The position numbers and the translations under genes were made by a program. Positions 22,239 through 35,661 of a stretch of 64,000 bases of DNA are shown one piece after another (positions within the stretch are counted from its first letter, which is position 1; the number at the start of each line of letters is the position of its first letter). The notes below the pieces were generated by a model, which was not told the DNA's origin, ran no database searches, and saw only the letters and a list, made by a program, of their open reading frames with translations. This DNA is from Biscogniauxia marginata (taxonomy: Eukaryota; Ascomycota; Sordariomycetes; Xylariales; Xylariaceae): positions 1 to 64,000 of the forward strand of contig MU404119.1 of NCBI GenBank assembly GCA_022695795.1. Reading direction: 5' to 3'.

Positions 22239-23120
22239 TTCAGATGACTAGTTTAAAAGACTACGGCGTGGGCGCAATGGAAATGGCGTTTGGTAAAAGG
22301 ACTGAGGAAAAATAGGATTGTATGTATGAATGGAACATAATGGTTAGAGTCAGAAGCTCTAGATGGGGCAGTGATTTTCCGGGATGATATAAAAAGTTCT
22401 GTCCTTCAAATTGGCCGCTACTATATTCAGTAGGAAGGTCATTTCCGCGAATATGTGCGTTTCCATGCAAGACTCAGCCAGGCTTCGGGTATTGGTCGAT
22501 CTGGTATGGCGCTATAAGGAGGCTAAGTCTGACCTTGACTATTTCTTAGGTACGTGATTAGTCAGTCGTATTACCCTTTGCACCAGCATGCAGTATAATG
22601 CATCTCTACCTATCTATAGTAGTATGCGTCGACGGCCCACTATTACCAACACATCTAACAAGTAGATAGTTAGCGGCGGTTATATTCCGTAGAGAGCTGG
22701 CATCTTTCTTACATACAGGTAACTAACTCGTATCTTTTCGAGTAAAGACGGTCTATTTTCCCTTCCAGCTACATAGCCCTGCTGGTGTATCCCAGACTGC
22801 ATTAACTAGCTGTTGGGCTAAACCCGAAGATTCATTCGTTGTTTTAGTCATTCCCACACTACCCAAGAGGTAGATTTTTTTTTTTCCCCTTCATGCTTCT
22901 TAGAAAAATTGTTGGAATGAGTTGGACGCAAGAGTTGACCAATTCTCGCTCTACCTACTGACATTAAGGTTCACCTATTATCGCCGCCTTCACTTCGGTA
23001 TCACGCCTTGCCTCATATCATTGGATTACTCAAATTTTACTACATACATACTGCAGCGCAACCAACACATCCAAAAGCATCATCTATATGAAAGGAAGAA
23101 AGGGTGGGAAAGCGAAGAAA
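22239..23120. other. Gene-free spacer upstream of the bZIP gene
   Basis: About 880 bp. It contains the rrn3 3' region and a T-rich run near 22876. An in-frame ATG at 23088 could extend the bZIP protein by 11 basic residues. Nothing else was seen. Confidence 0.45.
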
Positions 23121-25064
23121 ATGACCGACTCCCCGGGACATGGCACCTCTTCGAGCAGCGCTAGGCCATCATTTACAGACTATTGGAAGCGCTCCAAGGA
23201 CGAAACCACTGTCAAGAACATCACTTTCATACAAAGCAATCTCCAACAAGAGCAAGGTACGTCTATATATATATATATATACTTCCACACTTCTTTTCAT
23301 ATTACCCTATTATTTGGGGGAAATGGGAGATGCAGAAGTGGTTTGTCACATGTCTTAAGGGGCATGCAGAAACCTATGCAACATACTGTCGGCAGTATGA
23401 CAATGATTTCAAATGATCACGTTTTTCTAAACTGCTCTTAGATGAGGCTGTATAGTGGCATTTGTGGATACAGCAGTGTTATTTGGTTTGAAGCACGAAA
23501 TATATCGGTTTCAATGGCCCCGGCAAGTGCCGAACAAGATGTTGCTGGTCTTGTTACACGGTTTTGGTTTTATGCCTCGCACCTTATTAGCATTATAGCC
23601 GTATGCTCATTTGGTTCAGGATTCTATGTTACACTTTACCGTTATCATGATACTTGACGCTGACTTGAGAGTGCTGTGTATAGTACGTGACGAAGATGAT
23701 GAGCAGGCCGAAATGACAGCGCAGCACAAAGCGCAGCTTAGACGTAGTCAGGTTAGAAAGGCACAGATCCAGCACCGCCAGCGCAAGGCCAACTATACGA
23801 AGAAGTTGGAGATGGACATTTCAAAGCTCAGGGAACAGATCGAGGAGACAGAGAACGACTGTGTTGTGTTGCGGAACGAGAATGAAGTTATTCGGCAGCG
23901 TTTAAGTCACAGCAGCAGCTTTCACCATGCCGCCTCTAATCTTCCGCAAACAACTACTAGGATGGCTATGGCTTCGTCACTATGTCCCCCCGAGTATACC
24001 GTGTCACTCAGCATGTCCGACATCATGAACACTCCCGCCTTTCAGATAACACGGACTCAATCTCCCTCCTCTGAAGCAAGCTACACACGCTTAGCAGCAC
24101 CAGGGGAAGACTTTTTAGCCGCCGCCACAAGTGCTTCGTCAGCATATGCAGCTGCAGCAACAAGCAGCGGCGTAAGCATGCCGGCGGAACCAGCCGCACT
24201 AGAACTACCAGGGGATTTCTTATTGTCAGGGGTGGAGACAGATGAGGCGATCAACTTTATCCTAGCGTATGACACCGCCGACCCTTACATTGATGACACC
24301 CTCCTCGGCAAGTCCTATGATTATGATTTCTGATCATACATCATAGCTTGCTGCTGCAAGAGGGGTGTGGTTTACAAGATTCTAGACTTTGGGAAAGGAG
24401 AAACAGAAGTAACTAACATTATCTTGGAGGGGAGGATCGGGGGGGTTATCCCCCCCTCCCTTTTCTCCCCTCTTTTTTGACTAAATATAGACTAGAACAT
24501 ATCTGCTGGAACCATTTCGATGCCTCGTATTTCACGCATGAAGAAGACCACGGCGGCGAGACGGTGGCGGCGGCGGCGACGACGGCCAATGAGCACGGGC
24601 ACGCCCTCATGGCCTCGGCAATCGCCCTGCAGGACGCGCCCAGGGAGGTGTTTGCGCAGATCGACGGCATGGAAGAGCGCTTACGCAGCAGCAGCACCCG
24701 CCACCACCGCCACGAACACTACCACCATGACGATCCCACCTTCCCGGTACCATCCAGTCGGGACGCAGCCTGCAGCATCTCGTGGCGAACCAGCGGGCTC
24801 ACGCTGCAGAAGCTCCACGGGCTGGCGTCGGCGCTCAACCCGCCCGACCGCGAGATCGCGCCCGTGCAGGCCTGGTTCGAGATCGCGCGGGCGTACGGCG
24901 CCGACGCGGCGCGAGACGCGGCGCTCCTGCGCGGGGTCGCGCGCGAGCTCGCCGGCGTCGTCAAGTGCCTGCACTTCGGGGCGGTGATCGAGCGCGGCGC
25001 GTTCGAGAGCGTGCTCGGGCGCGTCTACGGACCCCCCGTCGTCGTCGTCGTCGTCGTCTCCTGA
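23121..25064 (+). CDS. bZIP transcription factor with conserved C-terminal domain
   Basis: Three exons, 23121-23256, 23684-24266 and 24491-25064, encode 430 aa. The basic region (about residues 65-83, RRSQVRKAQIQHRQRKANY) is of an atypical fungal class with Gln and His in place of the usual Asn-Ala-Ala core. A leucine-zipper-like coiled coil follows to about residue 115. The middle is Ala/Ser-rich. The last exon restores a C-terminal region I recognise from related fungal bZIP proteins: INFILALEHICWNHF across the junction, GHALMASAIAL, and VQAWFEIARAYG followed by KCLHFGAVIE. Targets are unknown. An ATG at 23088 is in frame, but its Kozak context is poorer. Intron 1 (427 nt) is unusually long and could hide a small exon. 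If intron 2 is kept, translation stops at 24333. The protein ends with a run of seven Val encoded by a GTC repeat. Confidence 0.8.
24427..24472 (+). other. Nested G/C hairpin inside the second bZIP intron
   Basis: Seven G (24439-24445) and seven C (24450-24456) form a perfect stem around the loop TTAT. An outer arm, GAGGGGAG at 24427-24434, is complementary to CTCCCCTC at 24465-24472. The structure ends 18 nt before the acceptor AG at 24490, so it sits over the branch and polypyrimidine area. This is seen directly; any effect on splicing is inference. Confidence 0.75.
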
Positions 25065-26547
25065 CCACCTACCGACCCACCCGGTTGGGGGAGGAGAAGG
25101 AGAAGAAAACCGTTGGGGTGAGTCATGTTCTACGACCGTCGGTTGCTAATGTTCTGTTGGTAGGCACGAAATATGACACTTGGCCCCGGGATGGGGAAAA
25201 TGGTCGGGAAAGGGGGCTGTAGTTTGCGAAGAATACGAAGCGGAAGCGAGGTTTATCACGAGACCTTATGGAGGGGAGGTAACAGGGGAGGGAACTACTA
25301 ATTAGACAAGAAGAAATTGGTACTGGGGCTTGTTAGTCACAGACTTTGTTTATCTTCTATGGGCTACGGGGTTCATCATGGTCAGTGGGTGAGGACCGAA
25401 GTCGAAGATGCGGGAATAGATCTACACGGACTTTTTACCTACCTACCTACCTACCAGGCTGACAATCCTAAATTTCTAGACGAGGCGAAAGGGTCAGCAT
25501 GTCAAATTCCAAATCCCAGGTTACGGTCAGGCTCTACAACATGATAGGAAGGGGAATTCGCCTCTTTGGTCCTATGTAGATGGGTGGCTATATACGTACA
25601 TATACGTATGATGTATTATTTGCTTATAGTACCTAGCAAGAACATGTGTTCTCGTATCGTATAAGGGTCCTTACAATCATGCCAAGCCAAAGAGGATATA
25701 AGTCCCGAAAAGGGGGGAGGGAGGGATGTTCGAGCCAATCAGAACCCGATATCCCTTTTCTACATGTATGAGGTAAAAAGAATTTGTGTCCGTGAGAGAT
25801 AAAGAAGAAAAGATTCAGACAAATGGCAATAGCAAAATAAAACCAAAATTGTCAATAGTGCTGCTCTAAGCATCTAGAGAGTAAGTCTCGCCTTTTCCGC
25901 CTCTCGCCTCTCGCCTTATAGCATCATACGTCTGAAACGGACGGGCAGACAAGAGGATGCAGGCGGTAGTGAGATGCCACCATTGTCCCGAACAGGCAAC
26001 TGGTCCCCCCCTGACATGCGTTAGTGCGAACAAGTCTGTATGTACATACATGCATGCATGCATATGTACGTACGTACAGCCCCCGGTCTTATAACATATT
26101 TTTGACTACAAACAATGGATCTATCTACCTGACATAATATCTAATACGTATCCGTTTAAGCTTACCTTAGGTAATTAAAGGTCTTTATCTCAACGCTCTT
26201 TCTTCTCTGCATGCAATTTATGCCGGAGAAAGGCTAACAAGAAGGAGACGAAAGGGGGGTGGAATTAAGTTTAGGATCCGAACAACTAGGTATGGATTCT
26301 TCTACCTTGCCATGCAAGTATACGCTTTCACCTGAGGTCCTGATTATACTCTGAAAATATATAGTTACCGAATAATGTGTCTATTACTAAACCCCGAGGG
26401 AGAAAACCCCAGGCTAAGGTCGAGATGAGTAGATAATTATACATCACGAAAAGAGTAACATAACACAACAACCTCGTTTAACCCACGATCCCACTTCGTG
26501 CTCTCCCATTACTCTCATACTCACATCTATCTCATGACCTTTCGTTC
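25065..26547. other. Gene-free spacer between the bZIP gene and dop1
   Basis: About 1.5 kb between convergent genes, longer than two 3' UTRs need. It carries a run of four to five ACCT units at about 25436-25456 and a TGCATGCATGCA/TACGTACGTAC microsatellite near 26040-26080. No coding signal was found. Confidence 0.45.
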
Positions 26548-29500
26548 TCACAATGCCTTTATGATGCTCCGTTCGTCAAACAAGTCCTTCAGCAGGCTTA
26601 AGACGCAGACCTCCGTGTCTAGCGTGCCCATAGCGTACGTGGACTCGAACGTGTAGATGCTGAGCTGCCCGAAGAAGGGCCGCAGGATCTTCGCGACCAG
26701 CTCGTCCTTCCTATCCACCACGAGCTCGTCGTTGATTCCCCAGGGGCCGAGGAGCGGCCGTCGTGGCCCAGGCGAACCGCCTGACGACGACGACGCCATC
26801 ATGGCTGCCGTCGACTCGTTCGGCTGCGCCGAGTTGGCCTCCGTGTTGCCCAGCTCCTCTGACAGCTCGTCCACGAGCGCGATTGGTTGGAAGCTGGGCG
26901 TGCGGTAGATAGCGTCGATTGTATCCGTGACGAAGAGCCACTCGTGCAGCTGGAAGTCGTCGGGTGCTGCCGCGATCATGAGGTCCAGAAGCTTACATGC
27001 TTGGAGTATAGACACATTGTTGAACGTATCCGATGGGATACTGTTATCTGGAGCGGCAACAGACGAGATGGCTGCGTGGAGCTCCACGTTGACGATCGGC
27101 CATAAAGCTGAAAGGTGAATAGCGGATGTTCGTAGTACGAGAGCGCGGATAACCATGTATATATCGGCTCTAGTGGTAGATGATGGAGATGAAGTTGAAC
27201 TCGCCGCCAGGAGCTCAACAATCCGTTCCAGAATTACCGGCATATCTGTAACAAAAGTATCTGTATCACAAGCCAGGACTAGGGCCGCAATGCGACGAAG
27301 ATTAAGTTGAGTCTTGCGATCGGCCTCCAGTCTTGCTGAAGTAGCTCCTACCCCGAAGACTATGCCGGCAGTTGTAGGAGGCGTGATTCGACTTAGGATT
27401 TCTGGCATCCGATCCTTGTCGGTTACTGTCCATAGTTTGAGGAGAGGTAGCCAGTCATTATGTACCAAGGGAACCGATGAATTGAAGAACCGTGGGTCGT
27501 TGAATACATCTCCTATATCTTTTTTCCATGTTTTTTGGTTGTTGGATAGCCTGGTGAGCTCCTGAAGTAAACGCAACGTGCTCTTAGTAATAGTGTCAGG
27601 GAAGCTTTTGGAACGGATGGAGGGTCCAATCACGTTCGTTGAGATAGTTTGGGCTGCTGTCAGGACTCGCTCCGATTCCACCAGGATCTTTGGCAGATTC
27701 GGGACAACACTAGCTAATATGCCCACGACGTCGTCAGCTCTCTCGGCCGGACTTCGGGATGTCAAGGTATCAGTCTTGGTTGTCTCGGAATGAGAGCTTG
27801 ATGATGCGTCTGCAAATGTTGCTGGTCTCGTAGTGAAGAGAGCTGTGAGAAGTCTGAGGAAGAGGTCCTATTCATAAAATTAGCAATGCACCATCAATGC
27901 CAAGGTATATGTCAACTCACCCCGAGCTCTCTACGCATTTTTCTCTGCTCTCCAAAATTTGTGTTATCAACCTTTTCGCCCAAGATCGCGGTAAATTCCA
28001 AAAGACTAGGTAGTGTTTGTCTGTGCGGGAATGGGTTTCCAAGGATGTCTTTCAAGAAGGCCATACAGTCTTGCCAGATTTCGTCCATCGCGTCATCTTC
28101 GAGCGATCGCGCATAGTCGACCAAAAATATTACAAGGTCGGTATCATGCAAGGATATGGTCATGGTTGACTTCCTAGAAGGTTCAAGAGCACTGGGATTA
28201 GAGCGGCTGTATATGGCGTTGAAGATCGCGGGGATCGTATGTCTTGGTCGCGATCCATCCAAGGCAGGAAGTAGGTTGAAAACCTCGGAATGCTTAGTTG
28301 TATCGGTGTCACCCAAGGACTTTTTCCAGATATCAATAACTGTCTCGAGGCACTCCATTGCTTCAGCGGCGAACACGTGTTCGAGAAGGCGCCTGGCACG
28401 GTTTCGCATGCGCAGCGACGTGTAGTTGAATGAAGCTGCTGACTCGACATCCTGATTACCGGCCTCGCCGCCCTGCCCCCAAGACCAAATTCGGAAACAA
28501 ATCCTGACCGCATCCTGAAAGGCGAGAAGCACGGTGAGTCGGTCATTTGCAGTCGCGCTGCGAGACTGGGGGGTTTCCGAGTTGAACACTCCTGATACCA
28601 TATTTCCGAAGAAACCCTGGGGCTGATCAGGGCTCTTTACAACCGGAGCTCGAGATTCCTCGGCCAATAGGTGATCGTGGGCTTTCGCGAGCACTTGCTC
28701 AAGTGCATTGAGCAACGATATTAACGTGGTCTCCGGGGCACCGATATTGGCAGATGGTTTTCCCTTCTCCTTGAAGGTCTTTTGCAGATCGGCAAATGTG
28801 CTTCCGATCTCATTGCATAATGTCTCAACTAAAGGTATCAGCACCTGAAATATGGAGTTCGAATATAGTGGGAGACATTCTGTTAGGAATCCCACCCAGC
28901 TATCCAACACTGGACGACTACTGGGCGAACTGAGTCCCGACTGGATACATTTGAGTAACGGAGAGGGCGGAGGTGTGAGTTCTGCAACATGTTCGACCGA
29001 GGCAGAGGATAAGCGTAAGCTTCCAGTTGCATAGCTCAAGGCGCGCTTTTCTCCCGTAGGAGACGAAGGCAGTTCTATAGGAGACGCGTCTCGCAGTCTA
29101 AGCGAAGCAAAGACCACATCTAATAGAAGGACTTGGGTGTAGGGGTCTGGACTATTAAAAGACTGGCTGAGTCTATCAATCAAAGGACTTTCTAGTTTGA
29201 GATTTGATAGAGCTTCGGCAAATGGGTTTAGAAGGATTTGGTGTAGCAATGTCAACGCACATCGATGAAGCTGGGCTATTCGAAGCTGCACTTGGCCATC
29301 GCTCGGAAATTTATTTCCTGCGATACACCGCATGCACACATGTACGAAGAACTCTTGAAGAGAGAGGTCACCTTCCGTACCAGCTTGTCATTGTTAGCCA
29401 ATTTTATTCCCATCTTTGTCCATAGGGCGACTTACTAATCTCCATAATACTCTGAGGGGGTTCCTCGATCATCCTGGTCGCAAGAACACCCCAGAACGCA

Positions 29501-32489
29501 TCCGGAGCCCATCGGAACATATTCGATAGGGTACGGACGTAATATATCGCCAGATCAAGGTCATCATCTTCTGCGAAACAAATTGATTGGCTTGATAGGG
29601 CAGAACCCATCGATTTGGATAAGGTCCGTAAGAAATGCAGTTCTGATATCTTGGTCACAAAGATCAAAAAAAGTCTGTATCGAATATTAGCGTTTCGTTT
29701 CGCGCATATCTACCTGGGATGTTTAACTCACTTTTCAATCCCAACCATATTATTGAGCCAACTCTTCGCCACCATAAACAGTTGGGTTCGTTCATCCATG
29801 AGAGTATCAAGCATAAGAAATAAAGGCCTAGTAAGCATTACTTCATAGTGATCCATGCCTGAGAGTCGATGAGAATATTTTTGGTCTCCTATAGGGGTCT
29901 TTGGCGCTCGTCGATCAGAGTATGACGCATTATCTTGTAGAGTATGAGACCACAGGATGCTGAAAGTTCGCCCAGGATCGGCCGGGCGAATCGCGAATGC
30001 GCCAGTTGTGTCGTCTTTGAGCATAAGGTCGGAGATGGCCGCTTCAATATCACGATTGGTAACAGTAAGAGCTGTTTGCAATTGCCAAAGGCACCTCACT
30101 GTCTCGACATGGTACTTGGGCTCGGAAGAAGACAAGAAAGTCCACGCATGACGAACTAATGGTTCAACCAAGTCCCACAGAGAACTTGTTGGCATGCGGT
30201 CGCTACTATGAATTTGGGTCGAGAGCGAAATAATCGATTTAAAGGAGATGAAAGGGATCTCAGGTGCTGAAAGCCGTGTCTGCATCGAGGAGAGGAGCCT
30301 TTCAGTATTTACGGGATACTCGCGAGGAGTCTTCGACAGCAATCGCGCAAGGACCCGACTCTTGACAGACAAGGCCGCGGTATAGTGACCAGATGCAAAG
30401 CTGTCGCAATTCAGATCACATGCCTTCTGGACAAGGAGAGTGCCAACATGCTGGGCAGAGATGGGTATCGGACTAGCTTCGAGATTGCCTTGATCAGAGA
30501 CATAGAAACTCTTAATCTTCTTGAGCAATTCACTGTTTGGCATAGATGCTAAAGTCGGTCCTTCTACTGATCCAATCGAGTCCCGCCGCCCTGGATTGCT
30601 TGGAAATGCTCGTTCTGGGATAATGTCGATCAAGTCCAATACAACATCAAGCACCTGAGAGATGACAGATTTGTTATCGTTCTCGACTGTTAATGGAGAT
30701 TGTCCATCGCGCTCTTTAACATCCTCTAGCATTGCGAGAACCGACAATGCCACAAGGGGGGCATGGAGAGTAATCATTTCTTCCTCTCGTACGTTGAAAT
30801 GTGCCATAATGAACTGGACGAGCGCTATCTTTTCGGCTCTCTCTGTTTCTGACATGGGTCCAGGACCGATTGCCTGAGCCATGAGCGTTATCAATTCGCC
30901 GTATATTAGGCCGCTTTCGACGCCATCAAAGAACACGCTCGCACTGCGAAGTACTTCATTAAATTCGGCTTTGCTGGTAGCTCTAGACTTGAAGTTTTTG
31001 ACGCTGGTAATGACAGGCAAGAAGATTTCAGGCACGACCAGCCCACCAATCTCCCACCTATCCATAAGAGAAAGACAAATCCGGTAAGGTCGAGCTCTCT
31101 CTGTAGGATTATTTTCCGAGGCAGCATTAATCATGGACAACAAAGCCCTCGTCAGTGGCCGTAGTCCATATTCCTCGAAATAGCTCGTTTTGGAAGCAAA
31201 GAAGCCTTGATGGTGGCCGGACGGAGAGGTGGGCGACTCTAGGCCATTGTCGTGTTCCTGGTTAGAGGGCTCTGGACCGAGGAACCAGGCCCAGAGTCGT
31301 CGGTTAAGACTCATATCTCTTCGAATAACCACGCCAGAGGCTGCACGAAGCAGAAGCTCCATGTCACCGGGCTTGACCTTTGACTGTAATACCTTGGAGT
31401 GCAATGGTAGATGAGTTACCAGAAGATCTAAGAAGCCACGCTGGATAAGAAGCTGTTCGTCTTCAAGGCCAGCAGCAAAACACCTCAAAAGCAAACCAGG
31501 CTCTGGAGAAGTCACCATGTGTAAAAGGTCGGTGGCTAGACCATCGATATCCGCCTCTTTAGTCTTCCCTGATACCGGGTCTTTGACGAGCGCATGTCCT
31601 AGTTTAGGCAAGCTCCGAACAAGGTACGCAAGTGCGCCCGGCCGGCGGCTTTGGCTCGTGATAGCAGCCAAGAAAAAACATTGCCAGAAAAATTCGTCAC
31701 CTGTCGAGTCGGTCCTTGTGAGGTCCTTGCTGTTGGACGGCCGGATAGTAGCCTTGAAATTTTCCATCAATTTTAGAGTCCGTTCGAAGTCCTCGCTTGA
31801 TTCTTCTTCTAGTCCCGGTAAAAGCGCCAATACAATGGACTTTATAGCCGGTCGTAACGATTTGGGGTCTACTCGGAGGAGATGCTTTTCGAGGAGATCG
31901 AGGAAAGGTGCTCGGACGGTTAAGGAGGCGAAGGACAGTGTTGAAGCCAGACCGGGGAGATACAGCGGGAGGTCTCTAGACAATCCATCTTTCCCTATCA
32001 CCGAGAAGACATAATTGTAAACCTCTATGGCTTTCTGGTGCACGCCGGAGGGGAGCGAGGGGTTGAGGCACTGCGAGAGTCGCTTTGCGACTAAAGCTTT
32101 GGAGGGAATACTCGTTATATTGGACTGTCGCGCTTGCAAGGCCTGTACGGGAGAGTCGTCTTAGTATCGCTCGGATTATACGGTGGGACATAGATGGCTA
32201 ACCTTGAGCAACCTGCTGAGAAAGGATATGTAGTCTGCCCATTCTTCCAAGGCAGTATCGAACAGCGACAGGGCTCGCTCAACGCCTAACGCATACTTCC
32301 GATAATGCTTGTCTTTGATTGGAGCCTCCTCTGCATGGGATTGCAATCAGTAAGAGATGGAGGTCAAGTATTCTATTTCGAGCTTGTAGTACCTGCACCA
32401 AGTTGATTCCTCCATTGTCGTGGGGTTGGAGAGTTCCGGCCAGAGCTCTCTGGAGACACTGAACGACGAGGGCCAGGCTCGAGCGTCAT
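26548..32489 (-). CDS. dop1: Dop1 (Dopey) family endosome-to-Golgi trafficking protein
   Basis: Six exons on the minus strand, 32489-32393, 32330-32203, 32142-29732, 29674-29436, 29383-27921 and 27867-26548, encode 1885 aa, within the usual fungal Dop1 range. Dop1 works with Mon2 and Neo1-type flippase machinery at endosomes and the trans-Golgi. The Dopey N-terminal domain spans the first exons: a short Ser/Pro-rich head, then KDKHYRKYALGVERALSLFD, EEWADYISFLSRLLKALQ, KRLSQCLNPSLPSGVHQKAIEVY and SRDLPLYLPGL. The long middle is helical repeat sequence. A C-terminal leucine-rich part ends near ATMGTLDTEV-like sequence and DLFDERSIIKAL. Introns are 49-62 nt. It is divergent from mon1. Confidence 0.93.
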
Positions 32490-33161
32490 AGTTGGGGTTG
32501 CCGTGGCGATAATCAAGGAGGCACTATTCGTGGAACCATCGGATCTCGTTGGATAGAATTGGAAGAGTTGAGGTTCATTTCTTATTGGGGCGCATTTGTT
32601 TGCAGATTCGTGGGGTTGTCTTTTCGAAGAAAGACACGAAGCAGTTTAACAAGGCATCATTTTGTTGCTAATTAATTGCCTATAAGCATGTGCTACATGG
32701 ATGTACGTATGTAGGTATGTACAAGTACCTACGTACCTGAAGGTGCCCGGCACTGTGGATACCCACTTGGGCGTACTTAGCAGCCACATAATTCTCTAAT
32801 TGGCTCAATCTAGCTGGCACCCCCCTGTCTATGCGACTCGATAGCTGCAAGGCTGCCACACTAAACCCCCACCCCCCTTCCCCCTCGAAGCTCCCCAAAA
32901 TGGGGTACGCCCAAACGCCCTAATGACGTTGGACAACAGACGCTGTAGCACTATTTACTCGACCTTCCATCTTTGACCATCGACAACCAACAACCGCCTC
33001 CATGAAGAGATCACTGCGACTACACCACTACCATAATAACACCGTGACAATACCATAACTATGAGTTGACCCGACCGCGCGCATACAAACCGAACGAGCG
33101 AGCACGCGGTGAGAAGGATGATACAAGCCCAAGCACATGCACATGTCGCATTCAAGATACG
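32490..33161. promoter_or_regulatory. Divergent promoter region between dop1 and mon1
   Basis: A 672-bp head-to-head spacer. It contains a palindromic cluster of TACGTA, GTAGGTA and TACCTACGTACCT elements at about 32700-32740 and C-rich tracts at 32860-32885. The open frame of mon1 extends upstream from a TTG at 33066, but the first ATG is 33162. Joint control of the two trafficking genes is possible (inference). Confidence 0.5.
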
Positions 33162-34976
33162 ATGGGCAAGGAAGATGCTGCCTCATCCGGGATCGCCCAG
33201 GGCGAAGAACGTCCTCCCCCTCTGCCTCCGAGGCCTGCTCCAGCCGCCGTCGTAGGAAAACCGACGACTGCCGTCTCCTCTATGAATATCCAGACCTTAT
33301 CTTTCCCAGACGGCTCCAGGGGCACCTTCAGCACTACTAGCGACAACGCCCCCGCCAGCTCCGACCCTGCCTCTTCCTCGGCCGACCAGGGTATTGCGGC
33401 CCTAGGTTTCAATTCTGCCGTTGGGAACTCCCGAGCGAACGATATAGATGACTCTATGAGTGTCATGAGCTTTGCGCCAACTTTACGTCCCCCGGGCGAC
33501 CTCGAGAGTTTACTTATTGGGGATGGGGACATGAGCAAGAAGAGTCCAGCATGGGTGCTTCTACGCTCTCAGTCTGCTATAGTGCAACCATTCGAATCCG
33601 TCGGGCCTGAGCAAACCAAATTTTTTGCAGATTTCGCGCGCGAGTTCCAAGACATCCCAGATGAGTCGGAGAAGGACTGGACTGACGAGGACAGGATCCA
33701 GCTTTGGAAGTCGAAATTGAAACATTACATGATTCTATCATCGGCTGGCAAACCCATCTACAGTAGACATGGCGACTTGGCGTTGACAAACTCTTCGATG
33801 GGAGTGGTACAGACTATCATCTCATTCTACGAGGGTGCCAAGAATCCCTTGCTTGGTTTTACGGCGGGGGACACACGCTTTGTCATTGCGACGCGAGGGC
33901 CGCTCTACTTCGTAGCCATCAGTAAGCTCGGGGAGAGTGATTCTCAGTTGAGAGCTCAGCTAGATGCACTTTATATGCAGATTCTATCGACGTTAACACT
34001 CCCGGCCTTGACTAACATCTTCGCAAACCGCCCATCCACCGACCTCCGGAAACCGCTGCAAGGAACCGAGTCGTTGCTCTCCTCCCTAGCTGATAGCTTC
34101 ACCAAAGGCTCTCCATCTGCCATTCTGGGAGCTTTAGAATGCCTGAGGCTGAGGAAGTCTCACCGGCTCTCCATTAATAATGCGTTTCTCAGAACTAGAG
34201 CTGACAAGCTTCTCTACGGCCTGATAGTCGCTGGTGGGAAGCTTGTTAGTGTCATTAGGCCACGCAGACACTCACTCCATCCAAGTGATTTGCAGCTCAT
34301 ATTCAACATGCTTTTCGAATCGGGTGGGATTAAATCCGGAGGTGGAGAGAATTGGATACCTCTTTGTTTGCCGGCCTTCAACAACCGAGGGTACCTCTAT
34401 ATGTATGTCAGTTTTTTGGACGGCCAGCCTCCCGATCAAGGATTCCTAGAAAATCCGGCGTCTGTAGATGAGGAGATTGCCATTATTCTTATCAGCCCGG
34501 ATAAGGAGAGCTTCTTCGCTCTCCAACAGATGCGAGATGATGTCGTAGCCGAATTGAAGAAGAAGGGACACCTCGACATTATCAAGGCCGCTGCAAAAAG
34601 GGGTCGTTCAACCGTCCACGAGATTGCGCCGGGGACGCACGTCAGCCACTTCCTGTTCAAGTCGAGGGCCAACGTGCAGTTCTGTATGCCGTCTCTACAG
34701 CCATCCTTCGCCAATGTCGTATCGCATCGAAGACTTATGAACCTCTACTCTCACCTGCATGCAACGGTCCATGCTAAACACTCGCACCTAAAGATATTAC
34801 ATTGTGTAAACGTGGACTTCACATCTTTGGCATGGGTGACGCCCATCTTTGAGCTCTACTGCGTAGCGGGACCTAACGCCTCTCGGGCCGTCATGACACA
34901 AGGAGCGAACAAGATCCTCCAGTGGGCCAAACGCGAGGAAGAACGGCTATTCATCATCGGTGGAGGAGTGTTCTAA
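33162..34976 (+). CDS. mon1: Vacuolar fusion protein Mon1
   Basis: A single exon of 604 aa. Mon1 with Ccz1 is the guanine nucleotide exchange factor for the Rab7 homologue Ypt7. It drives late endosome and vacuole fusion and autophagosome clearance. A disordered Pro/Ser-rich N-terminus of about 190 residues is followed by the Mon1/SAND core with three longin-like modules. Recognisable stretches are [72 protein letters not shown] and [22 protein letters not shown]. The C-terminus ends [12 protein letters not shown]. No introns were needed, and length agrees with fungal Mon1. Confidence 0.95.
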   Translation: MGKEDAASSGIAQGEERPPPLPPRPAPAAVVGKPTTAVSSMNIQTLSFPDGSRGTFSTTSDNAPASSDPASSSADQGIAALGFNSAVGNSRANDIDDSMSVMSFAPTLRPPGDLESLLIGDGDMSKKSPAWVLLRSQSAIVQPFESVGPEQTKFFADFAREFQDIPDESEKDWTDEDRIQLWKSKLKHYMILSSAGKPIYSRHGDLALTNSSMGVVQTIISFYEGAKNPLLGFTAGDTRFVIATRGPLYFVAISKLGESDSQLRAQLDALYMQILSTLTLPALTNIFANRPSTDLRKPLQGTESLLSSLADSFTKGSPSAILGALECLRLRKSHRLSINNAFLRTRADKLLYGLIVAGGKLVSVIRPRRHSLHPSDLQLIFNMLFESGGIKSGGGENWIPLCLPAFNNRGYLYMYVSFLDGQPPDQGFLENPASVDEEIAIILISPDKESFFALQQMRDDVVAELKKKGHLDIIKAAAKRGRSTVHEIAPGTHVSHFLFKSRANVQFCMPSLQPSFANVVSHRRLMNLYSHLHATVHAKHSHLKILHCVNVDFTSLAWVTPIFELYCVAGPNASRAVMTQGANKILQWAKREEERLFIIGGGVF

Positions 34977-35661
34977 CTTCTTCGCGTAAATGTTATCTCA
35001 TCGTCTCATTATATATATATGTACTACGACTCACAGTACTCCAGTCCTGGTTGGCATATAAATTCCAGAAGAGTCTTCGCACTACATTCTCGAGATAGGG
35101 TGTACGCAAATGCATATAAACATAAATTATACACCATGTTGAGGTCAAAGGACATAAAATATATAACTGCATAACTCGGTTACATACCTTTGCTTGATAA
35201 CAAGGGTTAGTCTTTATTGAATTTAGTTTCTGCAGGGTCCGCAACATGCAATTGAAGGAAATATGCATGTTTTACTTAAAGTAATAAGCGGCAAGCCTTC
35301 CAATTAGAAACGGATCCGTGCAACGTTGTCTCCCAGGTCTGGCTTGTCGGAACAGCCCACCAGATGCAGGTACAACCTTGGGACTCCCTGGTTTTGAATA
35401 TTTCTTTGTACCCCGTTCGCCTGAGCGCTGCCAAGAACCCGATTTGCGCAACTCCACTAACTAACCGAGCGATCTCGAGAAACCTCTAGTTTCGCAGCAC
35501 CTGTCACCCTCAAAGACAATGAACTCCTGAAGACGTGTTCAGCGCGTCCAGCAGCCTCTTGCTCGTTCGCGTCTAACCGTCCCCTGGTTCACTTACATTT
35601 TCTTTCCCCTTGCCGAGCCGCGATTCGATCCGCCGACGGAGAACCCGAGCTTATCGCAGCC
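34977..35661. other. Gene-free spacer between mon1 and the ELMO gene
   Basis: A 685-bp spacer: AT-rich mon1 3' region with an ATATATATAT run near 35011-35021, then the likely ELMO promoter. No gene was seen. Confidence 0.45.

Noticed and set aside
23684..24333. Ending the bZIP gene at the stop codon at 24333
   Set aside because: The exon junction at 24266/24491 gives a conserved protein segment and an extra 190-residue domain, so the stop is intronic in the main form.
24427..24472. Hac1/XBP1-style unconventional splice site
   Set aside because: The stem lacks the paired CNGCNGN-type loops cut by Ire1, and normal GT-AG ends flank the intron.
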